Part shown: piece after piece, positions 1 through 6,290 of the stretch
Layout: every line of letters begins with the position of its first letter
Position numbering within the stretch: position 1 is the stretch's first letter
The notes under the pieces: model-generated
What the model was told of the DNA's origin: nothing
The model's database searches: none
What the model saw: the letters and a program-made list of their open reading frames with translations, nothing else
NCBI GenBank assembly: GCA_025453745.1
Contig: JALOPS010000005.1
Location: forward strand, 1-33,699
DNA length: 33,699 nucleotides
DNA from: Gemmatimonadaceae bacterium
Lineage (GTDB): Bacteria > Gemmatimonadota > Gemmatimonadetes > Gemmatimonadales > Gemmatimonadaceae
Reading direction: 5' to 3'
Translations under genes and position numbers: made by a program

Positions 1-1
1 T

Positions 2-160
2 CCGCCGGGCAATGCGGACTTGCTCGCGCTGGGGCCGTGGTCGGTGGCGCATGGACTGGCCATGCTCGCCCTCGACGGGCAGCTCGCGCGTCGCACGCTG
101 CCCACGCAGGATCCGGTGGCAATTGCGACGCTGCTCATGGCGATGGGTCCGCCACGTTAG
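2..160 (+). CDS. TetR/AcrR-family regulator, C-terminal fragment
   Basis: This is the 3' end of a gene that begins before the window; 52 codons are visible, ending in TAG. The readable peptide contains GPWSVAHGLAMLALDGQL, which resembles the C-terminal ligand-binding/dimerisation domain (WHG-type) of TetR repressors, where a conserved tryptophan, HG pair and LxLDG stretch recur. The N-terminal helix-turn-helix that would prove the assignment lies outside the window. It sits about 100 bp upstream of the alkylation-repair genes on the same strand, so co-transcription is possible but not shown. The family call is inference from a short stretch; another alpha-helical regulator is possible. Confidence 0.55.
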   Translation, partial: PPGNADLLALGPWSVAHGLAMLALDGQLARRTLPTQDPVAIATLLMAMGPPR

Positions 161-263
161 CGGTGCGGGACACGCGCCGAGGGCGCACGCGCACGGACGC
201 GACGTCGGCGACGAGGTCCGAAAACGGCGAGCGCACGCCGGGACTGCCGCGCATACTCTCTGC

Positions 264-1699
264 GTGACCGCTCTCGACCCCGTCCAGGCGCTGCGCGCCC
301 TTCGCGCGCGTGACACCCGCTTCGACGGTGTGTTCTTCGTCGGCGTGACGTCGACGAAGATCTACTGTCGGCCGATCTGCCCGGCGCCGAACGCGCGCGC
401 GGATCGGTGTCGCTTCTTCGCGAGCGCGGCCGCCGCGGAACGTCGCGGCTTTCGGCCGTGTCTGCGTTGCCGGCCGGAGCTGGCGCCGCTCGTGCGCGCC
501 CAGCTCGCCCCGTCGGATGTGCCGAGTGTGGATGCCGTGGCCACGTTGGCGCGCACCGCCGCCGCGCGCATCGGCAAACCCGGCGACTGCTCACCGCCAA
601 GCAACTGCTCACCGATACCACGCTGCCGGTGTCGCGGATTGCCGACGCCGCGGGCTTCAGCAGCCTTCGCCGATTCAACGCGCTCTTTCGCGATCGCTAT
701 CGCCTCGCACCCACGGCGCTGCGACGCGGCGTGCACGCGCGGTCATGCGCGCGCGCACCCGAGACGGCCGATGTCGTCACCGTCTCGCTCGCCTATCGCC
801 CGCCGTACGACTGGACCGCGATGCGCGCGTATCTCGCCGCACGAGTGACCACGGGCATCGAGACCCTCGAGCCCTCGGCCGACGGCGCGTACTGGCGGTC
901 CGTGTCGATGCACGGGGCGATGGGAGTGATCTCCATCGCCCCTGCGGCACGTACGCAGCGCGGACACGCGCTCCGCGTCACGCTCACCGCGTCGCTCGTC
1001 CCGGTCCTCGTGCCGCTGCTCGCGCGGCTGCGACGCATGTTCGATCTCGACAGCGATCCGCGCGCGGTCGAGCGGCACTTCGCGGACGACGCTGTGCTCG
1101 GGCCACTCGTCGGCGCGCGCCCAGGACTGCGTGTCCCCGGCGCGTTCGACGGTGCCGAGCTCGCCGTGCGCACGGTGATCGGACAGCAGGTGAGTGTGCG
1201 CGGCGCCAATACGCTCGCGCGCCGGTTCGTCGAACGATTGGCCGACGAACTGCCGGCCTCGTTGCGTCCGCACGCACCCGAGGCGCTCACGCATGTGGCC
1301 GTGACGCCCGCGCAGCTCGTGGACGCCGGGGTCGACGCCATCGCGGCCATCGGCATGCCGCGTGGCCGCGCCGTCGCCATCGTCTCGTTGGCGCAGGCGC
1401 TCACGGACGGACAGTTCCCCGAATTGGTCGACGGCCAGGTGAGCGACCCGATCGCGGTGATGCGACGACTGGACGCGTTGCCCGGCATCGGCGCGTGGAC
1501 GGCGCAGTACGTCGCGATGCGCGCCCTCGCGTGGCCCGATGCCTTTCCCGACGGGGATCTCGTCCTGCGGAAGGCGGCGGGCGGCATCTCCGCGGCACAG
1601 TTGCGCGCGCGTGCGGAGTCGTGGCGGCCGTGGCGCGCGTATGCCGCACAACATCTGTGGGCGTCACTGTCGACGTCGACGACGGAGCCGATGGCATGA
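264..1699 (+). pseudogene. Ada-AlkA fusion (DNA-3-methyladenine glycosylase 2), disrupted by internal deletion and frameshift
   Basis: An intact gene of this type encodes an N-terminal Ada zinc domain, an AraC-type helix-turn-helix and an AlkA base-excision glycosylase. From GTG 264 the first frame reads the Ada domain with its four expected cysteines (KIYCRPIC and RPCLRC). Near 573-577 this frame stops matching the family. Homology resumes one frame over with QTRRLLTAKQLL, the second AraC helix pair (RRFNALFRDRY) and a complete AlkA domain. That domain has the helix-hairpin-helix LPGIGAWTAQY and the acidic FPDGD region holding the catalytic Asp. Roughly 40 residues that normally carry the first recognition helix are absent at the junction, so a deletion of unknown length not divisible by three is the simplest reading. 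The second half is open from 407 and could be translated separately. It overlaps the downstream ogt-type gene by ATGA. A sequencing or assembly error is the main alternative. Confidence 0.8.
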
Positions 1700-2190
1700 G
1701 CCCGATTGCCTACGAGTGGATGCCGAGCGCGGTGGGACCGCTGCTCGTGGCCGGACACGCGGACGCGCTGGTCGGCGTGTACTTCTCGTCGATGACCCCC
1801 GATCCGTCGTGGCGCTCGAGCGACGTCGCCGCGAGCACAGCGGTACGCACGGTGCGCGAGGCGCGGCGGCAGCTCGAGGAGTACTTCGCCGGCACGCGAC
1901 AGCGCTTTGCGCTCACCTTCGACGCCGCCGGCACCGAGTTCCAGCGGCGGGTCTGGGCTGCGCTCGACGCGATTCCCTACGGGTCGGTGATCAGCTACGG
2001 CGAACTCGCGCGACGCATCGGGTCGCCGGCGGCGATTCGCGCCGTGGGGGCCGCGAACGGGCGCAATCCGCTCTCGATCGTGCGCCCGTGTCATCGCGTG
2101 ATCGGGGCGAACGGATCGCTCACCGGCTTTGGCGGCGGACTCCCGGCCAAACACTGGCTCCTCTCGCACGAGGGTGTACAGTTGCGCTAG
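1696..2190 (+). CDS. ogt: methylated-DNA--[protein]-cysteine S-methyltransferase
   Basis: This 164-residue protein transfers the alkyl group of O6-methylguanine in DNA to its own active-site cysteine, a suicide repair reaction in the cytoplasm. The C-terminal domain is complete. It has FQRRVWAALDAIPYG, then YGELARRIGSPAAIRAVGAANGRNP with the helix-turn-helix and arginine finger, then the IVRPCHRVI active site with Cys132. The GFGGGLPAKHWLLSHEG tail is also typical. Length matches the Ogt/MGMT family. The ATG start lies inside the stop of the ada-alkA gene (ATGA overlap), which implies translational coupling and a joint role in alkylation damage. Because the upstream gene appears broken, this may be the main working alkylation-repair protein of the locus. 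Confidence 0.93.
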   Translation: MSPIAYEWMPSAVGPLLVAGHADALVGVYFSSMTPDPSWRSSDVAASTAVRTVREARRQLEEYFAGTRQRFALTFDAAGTEFQRRVWAALDAIPYGSVISYGELARRIGSPAAIRAVGAANGRNPLSIVRPCHRVIGANGSLTGFGGGLPAKHWLLSHEGVQLR

Positions 2191-2290
2191 GGCGGCAGCA
2201 CCGGGGACGCTCGGCGTCGCCGACGAAGACCGTCCCCCAACGGGCGAGGGCTCGCCGGGATACCTCTCTGAGCGCACTTTCGCCCGCTTC

Positions 2291-2911
2291 GTGCCGACCC
2301 CTCCCGCAGATGCTCACCCTCCTCGAGACCACCCGGCGCCGGATTCCCCCGGCGCGCGCGAGAGCGCGCTTGCTGCGCGTGCGGTCGACGGGGATGGCGA
2401 TGCCTTCGGTGATCTGGTCACCCCGTATCTCGCCCGCGCCTACCAGCTCGCGCGCCGCGTCCTCGGCAACCGGGAAGACGCGGAGGATCTCGTGCAGGAC
2501 GCCGCGGTGCGCGCCTACGAGCGCCTTGCGCAGTTCGATCGCGCGCGCCCGTTTGCGCCGTGGTTTCTTCGGGTGGTCTTCAATCTGGCGCTCCGGCGAC
2601 GGGAGTCGGTCGTGCGCCTCAAGCAGGACTCGCTCGATGAGGTCAGCGAGCTCGCCGCGCCAGCGGGTGAGACCGTCGATCCCGATCGCGAGGCCTTCTG
2701 GCAGGTCTTTCGTGCTGCCGTTGAGCGGCTGCCACCCCGGCAGCGGAGCATCGTGATGTTGTTCGACGTGGACGGACTCTCGGGCGCCGAGATCGCCGAG
2801 CAGCTCGAGGTCTCGCAGGAAACCGTGCGCTGGCACTTGCACCAGGCACGCAAGACGTTGCGCGCGGTGATGGCGCCGTATCGCGATCGATTGCCGGGAG
2901 AAGACACATGA
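2291..2911 (+). CDS. RNA polymerase sigma-70 factor, ECF subfamily
   Basis: This is a small alternative sigma factor that directs RNA polymerase to a stress or envelope regulon. Region 2 spans about residues 38-100, with LGNREDAEDLVQDAAVRAYERL and the FAPWFLRVVFNLALRRR recognition stretch. Region 4 spans about 140-190, with LPPRQRSIVMLFDVDGLSGAEIAEQLEVSQETVRWHLHQARKTL split over a typical helix-turn-helix. The 206-residue length from GTG 2291 fits the family plus a proline-rich N-terminal extension. The open frame extends further upstream into the ogt-type gene and no clear ribosome binding site decides the start, so the true start could differ. The stop overlaps the next start by ATGA, which ties it to the putative membrane regulator downstream. 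Confidence 0.88.
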   Translation: MPTPPADAHPPRDHPAPDSPGARESALAARAVDGDGDAFGDLVTPYLARAYQLARRVLGNREDAEDLVQDAAVRAYERLAQFDRARPFAPWFLRVVFNLALRRRESVVRLKQDSLDEVSELAAPAGETVDPDREAFWQVFRAAVERLPPRQRSIVMLFDVDGLSGAEIAEQLEVSQETVRWHLHQARKTLRAVMAPYRDRLPGEDT

Positions 2912-3321
2912 TGGTGCACGACGCATCCGACGATTCGTACGACGCGCGACAGGACCCTCCGCGCGACGCGCTGCTCTCGCGTGCCCTCTCGCGCGTGGAT
3001 GCGCCGGCGCTTGCGCCCGAGCGGGTGGCGGCACTGCGCGCGCGGATCGTGCGCGACGTGGCCGCCGCGCAGCCGGCGACGCCGCCGTCATGGGTGTTGA
3101 CGGTCGCACGGCCGGCGCGGCGTGTCCTGCCGTGGGCGGCGATCGCGGCCGCGGCGTCGCTGGTGCTCACGTGGCGCACGGCGACGACGACGGTCACCGG
3201 TGATGACGACGCGTGGACGACGGCGATGCTCGGCGGTGTGGCGACGAGCGCGGCTTTCGTCGAACCGATGGGATTGCCCGCGTCGCCCGACGCGTTGCTG
3301 CAGGAGTCGCTGTCGCGATGA
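2908..3321 (+). CDS. small single-pass membrane protein, candidate anti-sigma factor
   Basis: This 137-residue protein has an acidic, charged N-terminal half (about residues 1-65, including APERVAALRARIVRDVAAAQ) and one hydrophobic segment (about 72-90, LPWAAIAAAASLVLTW). A short outer tail follows. That topology, with a cytoplasmic N-terminus and one membrane span directly after an ECF sigma gene and coupled to it by ATGA, is the usual arrangement of an anti-sigma factor. However, I see no HxxxCxxC zinc motif and no recognisable anti-sigma domain, so the role is inferred from position only. Its stop overlaps the next start by ATGA, making a three-gene coupled unit. Confidence 0.62.
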   Translation: MMVHDASDDSYDARQDPPRDALLSRALSRVDAPALAPERVAALRARIVRDVAAAQPATPPSWVLTVARPARRVLPWAAIAAAASLVLTWRTATTTVTGDDDAWTTAMLGGVATSAAFVEPMGLPASPDALLQESLSR

Positions 3322-3830
3322 CCGGCAGCCGCATGCCCGCGTGGGTCCCGCTCGTGCTCGTGGCGATGCTCGTCTGCGGTGGCGCGATCGGCGTCGCTGT
3401 CGACCGCACGCTGCTGCATCGCGGATGGCGAGACGGCCGCGGGATGATGTCGGGGCCGATGCGTCGGGGTCCCATGGGGCCGCCGAGCGCGGGGCGTCGA
3501 GCGGAAATGCGCGAGCGCATCGCGCGTGAGCTGGGCCTCACGCCGGAGCAGCAGGGCAAGGTCGACGCGATCCTCGAGCGGCAGTTCACGACGCTCGAAG
3601 CGACCTACGCGACGGTTCGGCCACGGCTCGACTCCATCTTCGAGTCCACCCGTGAGGCGCTCGATTCGGTGCTCACGCCGGCGCAGCGGGAGACGCGCGA
3701 CCGGCTCTTTCGGCAGCGCGGTGGGCCCGGCGGCCGCGGGCGCGGTCGCTTTGGCGGGCCGGCCGACGGTGCGATGCGTGGCCCGCCGATGATGCCGCCG
3801 GGCGGTCCGCCACCGCCGCCCGCACCGTAG
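3318..3830 (+). CDS. Spy/CpxP-like periplasmic stress protein with N-terminal membrane anchor
   Basis: This 170-residue protein starts with a hydrophobic segment (about residues 8-26, WVPLVLVAMLVCGGAIGVAV) that anchors or exports it. A methionine- and glycine-rich linker follows. The helical core has RIARELGLTPEQQGKVDAI and later DSVLTPAQRETRDRLF, the paired LTPEQ/LTPAQ motifs of Spy, CpxP and zinc-resistance-associated (heavy-metal sensor) proteins. In that family the core binds unfolded proteins or metals in the periplasm. The C-terminus is low complexity, rich in Gly, Arg, Met and Pro, and ends in a polyproline run. Its coupling to the sigma and membrane-protein genes suggests an envelope-stress or metal-responsive unit. 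The domain call is good; the ligand is unknown. Confidence 0.78.
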   Translation: MTGSRMPAWVPLVLVAMLVCGGAIGVAVDRTLLHRGWRDGRGMMSGPMRRGPMGPPSAGRRAEMRERIARELGLTPEQQGKVDAILERQFTTLEATYATVRPRLDSIFESTREALDSVLTPAQRETRDRLFRQRGGPGGRGRGRFGGPADGAMRGPPMMPPGGPPPPPAP

Positions 3831-3845
3831 GCGCGGGCGCCTTGT

Positions 3846-3878
3846 CGCGGCGCGGTGCGCGCGAGATCGTGCGCCGCG
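3846..3878 (+). terminator. GC-rich hairpin after the Spy-like gene, possible terminator
   Basis: A perfect 8-bp stem CGCGGCGC/GCGCCGCG encloses a 17-nt loop, starting 15 bp after the Spy-like stop and ending before the DUF3179 start. There is no T-tract, so intrinsic termination is only suggested. In DNA this GC-rich, chance stems of this size are not rare. Confidence 0.3.
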
Positions 3879-3909
3879 TGACTGATCTGACGACATGCGG
3901 TGAGGCGCC

Positions 3910-5055
3910 ATGCGCCGGCTGATCTTCTGGGCGGGGATCGTCCTCGTCATCTGTTTCGAGTTCGCGCACGTGTGGTTCATCATGCCGCTGCCTGGGAGTC
4001 AGCGGCTGCGCAGTCTCGACGTGGCGTACGCGCTGCACGGCGCGCGGTGGGTGGTGCGACTGTTCGCGCTCGCGCTCGTTGTCTATGGCGCGCCGGCCGC
4101 GTGGCAGCTGCGCGGGTGGCGGCGATGGATGCCGCCGATCGGTGTGATCGTCGCGGCCGTCGTCGCGTACATGACGAATGTGCAGATGGCCGCAGACCAG
4201 ATTTTTCGGCAGCCCACGCGCGTGGTGATGCAACCAGTGGCGGGCAACACGGTGGCACAGGATCGCCTCGTGGTCGGCGTGGTGGTCAACGGCCAGGCGC
4301 GCGCCTATCCGCTGCAGTACATCGGCTATCACCATCAGGTGCGCGACACGATCGGTGGCGAGCCGGTGCTCGTGAGCTACTGCACTGTCTGTCGGACGGG
4401 GCGCGTGTTCTCACCGCTGGTCGACGGGCGGCCCGAGACGTTTCGCCTGGTAGGGATGGATCAGTTCAACGCGATGTTCGAGGATGCGACCACGAAGAGC
4501 TGGTGGCGCCAGGCGAACGGCGAAGCGGTGACGGGCCCGCGGCGCGGTGTGCGATTGCGCGAGCTGCCGAGCGTGCAGGTGACGTTGGCGCAGTGGCTCG
4601 CGATCCATCCCGATGCGCGCATCATGCAGGGTGATACGACCTTCGCGGAGGAGTACGCGAAGGACTATGCGTTCGAGCGGGGAACGAGTCGCAAGACGCT
4701 CACGGGGACGGACACCGTGTCGTGGGGGGAGAAGGCGTGGGTGGTGGGGATCACGGCGCGTGGTGCGAGCGTGGCGTTCGACTGGAATCGGCTCAAGCGC
4801 GAGCGGGTGATCAACGCGATGGTGGGGACGACGCCCGTGGTGCTCGCGCTGCGCGATGACACGGCGAGCTTCTTTGCGTTCGAGCGGCCGGATACGGCGA
4901 CGCGGTTCGCGTGGCGTGGCGACTCACTGGTGAGTGCGCAGGGAGCGTATGGACTGGATGGGCGCGGCGCGACGGGTGTGCTGACGCCGATCAATGCGAG
5001 CCAGGAGTTCTGGCACTCGTGGCGAACGTTTCAGCCGGGGACGGGGCGGTACTGA
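3910..5055 (+). CDS. DUF3179 domain-containing membrane-anchored protein
   Basis: This 381-residue protein has an N-terminal membrane region with about three hydrophobic segments (roughly residues 3-25, 48-62 and 76-92). The DUF3179 domain fills the rest, on the outer face by this topology. Family marks are the stretch QARAYPLQYIGYHHQVRDTIGG and the motif LVSYCTVCRTGRVF, in which two cysteines three residues apart sit in the most conserved part of the family. Further on are FNAMFEDATTKSWW and QEFWHSWRTFQPG near the end. The biochemical function of DUF3179 is not established; the CxxC pair could serve redox or metal binding, but this is inference. It follows the Spy-like gene by 79 bp on the same strand and may be a separate unit. 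Confidence 0.85.
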   Translation: MRRLIFWAGIVLVICFEFAHVWFIMPLPGSQRLRSLDVAYALHGARWVVRLFALALVVYGAPAAWQLRGWRRWMPPIGVIVAAVVAYMTNVQMAADQIFRQPTRVVMQPVAGNTVAQDRLVVGVVVNGQARAYPLQYIGYHHQVRDTIGGEPVLVSYCTVCRTGRVFSPLVDGRPETFRLVGMDQFNAMFEDATTKSWWRQANGEAVTGPRRGVRLRELPSVQVTLAQWLAIHPDARIMQGDTTFAEEYAKDYAFERGTSRKTLTGTDTVSWGEKAWVVGITARGASVAFDWNRLKRERVINAMVGTTPVVLALRDDTASFFAFERPDTATRFAWRGDSLVSAQGAYGLDGRGATGVLTPINASQEFWHSWRTFQPGTGRY

Positions 5056-5088
5056 CCGGAAGGCGAAGGCTACGCCCGACGATGGCAG

Positions 5089-5108
5089 GACCTTGCAATT
5101 GCAAGGTC
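5089..5108 (+). promoter_or_regulatory. Perfect 20-bp palindrome, candidate operator of the Xre-RES toxin-antitoxin operon
   Basis: GACCTTGCAA is followed at once by its exact reverse complement TTGCAAGGTC. The site lies 32 bp before the antitoxin start. A TTGCAA hexamer inside it (5093-5098) could serve as a -35 element. At 17-bp spacing it faces CATGTT (5116-5121), a weak -10 candidate, so a protein bound to the palindrome would block the promoter. Type II antitoxins of the Xre class usually repress their own operon through such palindromes. The palindrome is seen directly; its operator role is inferred. Confidence 0.65.
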
Positions 5109-5140
5109 ACGCGGGCATGTTGAGTGGTGGAGGATATGCC

Positions 5141-5503
5141 ATGGCGTCGACTGCGGTCCGGAAGGACATCGAGTTTTCGGCGTACGAGCGTGGGGCTCGG
5201 CGACTTGCGCTCGGGCACCAGGAGATGGCCGACATCCTCGGTGTCGATCAGAGCACTTACTGGCGATGGCGGTCCGGTTCGTCGACGCCCCGCGGGGCGA
5301 TCATTCGCTCTCGTCTCACACAGTTCGCCGAGCTGCTCGAGCTGTCTCGGCGACTGTTCGACGGTCCCAATGTCGCACGGACGTGGTTGCGCGAGGCGAG
5401 ACCTGCGGCGCTCGGCGGCAGCACCACGCCACTCGAGGTCATGCGTGCCGGGCGCATCGACCGGGTGCTATCGCTCCTGCAGTCGCTTGCGGCTGGTGCG
5501 TGA
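5141..5503 (+). CDS. Type II antitoxin, Xre/MbcA/ParS family
   Basis: This 120-residue protein should neutralise the RES toxin encoded just downstream and repress their shared promoter. Residues about 25-48 (GHQEMADILGVDQSTYWRWRSG) form an Xre-type helix-turn-helix. Residues about 66-120 match the MbcA/ParS/Xre toxin-binding domain, with FDGPNVARTWLREARPAALGG, then TTPLEVMRAGRIDRVLSLL near the C-terminus. ATG 5141 is chosen because a strong GGAGGA ribosome binding site ends 6 bp before it; an upstream in-frame ATG at 5117 lacks one. The toxin gene follows after 57 bp in the same direction. The palindrome at 5089-5108 is the likely binding site. Confidence 0.88.
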   Translation: MASTAVRKDIEFSAYERGARRLALGHQEMADILGVDQSTYWRWRSGSSTPRGAIIRSRLTQFAELLELSRRLFDGPNVARTWLREARPAALGGSTTPLEVMRAGRIDRVLSLLQSLAAGA

Positions 5504-5560
5504 GTCTCTCGCGCGTGACGCGCGCGAGGGATCAGGGCGTGGCAGCCCGCGCACGCGTTG

Positions 5561-6139
5561 ATGCTCGCGTTCACCGGCGCTCCGGAAGAGCTCATTCGTG
5601 TGGTCGATCCACGATATGCCGACGATGCGCGTGCCGATTTCACCGCATACGTCGTCACGACGCTTCAGCACAATCCGCGCGTTGGCGGACGATTCAATCC
5701 CCCGGGTGAATTCGGCGCACTGTACATGACCAGCGACGAAGCAACCGCGTGGGCCGAGCTCCACGCGCGCTTTCTTCGCGAGGGTGTTCCCGGGCTGCCA
5801 TCCCGGATGGGCGTGCTGCGCGTGCTGTTGCGCGCCGGGCGATTCGTGGACTTGACGGACGCCAACGCGTGCGCGGCGTGGGGAGTGTTACCCGCCACGT
5901 TGGTCGCCAACCATCCGCCGGACGAGGAGCGGGAGGCCTGCTGGCGTGTGGCGCGCGATATCCGAAGTGTGGCCGATTTTCTGAGGGCTCCCTCCGCGCG
6001 CGCAGCAGGATCCAACGTGCCCCTGTTCGTGCGAGGGCGTCGCGACAGTGAATGGGTGTTCGAACTGATCGCCGCCGATGCAGCTCGGGTGACGCCGGAG
6101 TCGCTTCGGCAAGTCTCCACGGAGTCCTGGGACGATTGA
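5561..6139 (+). CDS. RES-domain toxin of a type II toxin-antitoxin pair
   Basis: RES toxins such as MbcT and Res deplete cellular NAD+ by phosphorolysis or ADP-ribosyl chemistry. This 192-residue protein has the expected invariant positions. Arg13 is in LIRVVDPRY, GGRFNPPG is at residues 42-49, Tyr55 is in GALYMTSDEA, and Glu66 is in AWAELHARF. Near the C-terminus SARAAGSNVPLF supplies the conserved serine/asparagine. Its position right after an MbcA/Xre-type antitoxin confirms the pairing. ATG 5561 is preferred over the preceding TTG; stops at 5501 and 5516 limit any longer start. The ribosome binding site is weak, consistent with lower synthesis than the antitoxin. The family is well supported; the exact reaction is inferred from homologues. 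Confidence 0.87.
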   Translation: MLAFTGAPEELIRVVDPRYADDARADFTAYVVTTLQHNPRVGGRFNPPGEFGALYMTSDEATAWAELHARFLREGVPGLPSRMGVLRVLLRAGRFVDLTDANACAAWGVLPATLVANHPPDEEREACWRVARDIRSVADFLRAPSARAAGSNVPLFVRGRRDSEWVFELIAADAARVTPESLRQVSTESWDD

Positions 6140-6256
6140 GCCGTACGCAGGCAGCGGGAGCACGGCCAGTTCCCTCCAACGCGCTCGTGCGCTCGACTTG
6201 CGTCCTGCGCTCATTCGACGCGCAGCGGACGCCAGCGCACTCGACATCGCGACGAT

Positions 6257-6280
6257 CGGCGCGGTTCCAGAGACGCGCCG
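6257..6280 (-). terminator. Hairpin after the M1 aminopeptidase gene, possible terminator
   Basis: A perfect 7-bp stem CGGCGCG/CGCGCCG with a 10-nt loop begins 10 bp beyond the aminopeptidase stop codon. It lies between that gene and the convergent RES toxin gene. It lacks a T-run, so the role is suggested by position and stem strength only. Confidence 0.35.
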
Positions 6281-6290
6281 CAGGTCGGCC

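Noticed and set aside
586-614. Direct repeat ACTGCTCACCG near the ada-alkA junction as cause of the deletion
   Set aside because: Both copies lie inside the resumed frame (RLLTAKQLLTD) and simply encode a repeated Leu-Leu-Thr; they do not flank the junction.
6140-6290. Remnant of a gene between the RES toxin and M1 peptidase
   Set aside because: Frames on both strands give low-complexity peptides without a recognisable family; only a terminator-like hairpin is supported.
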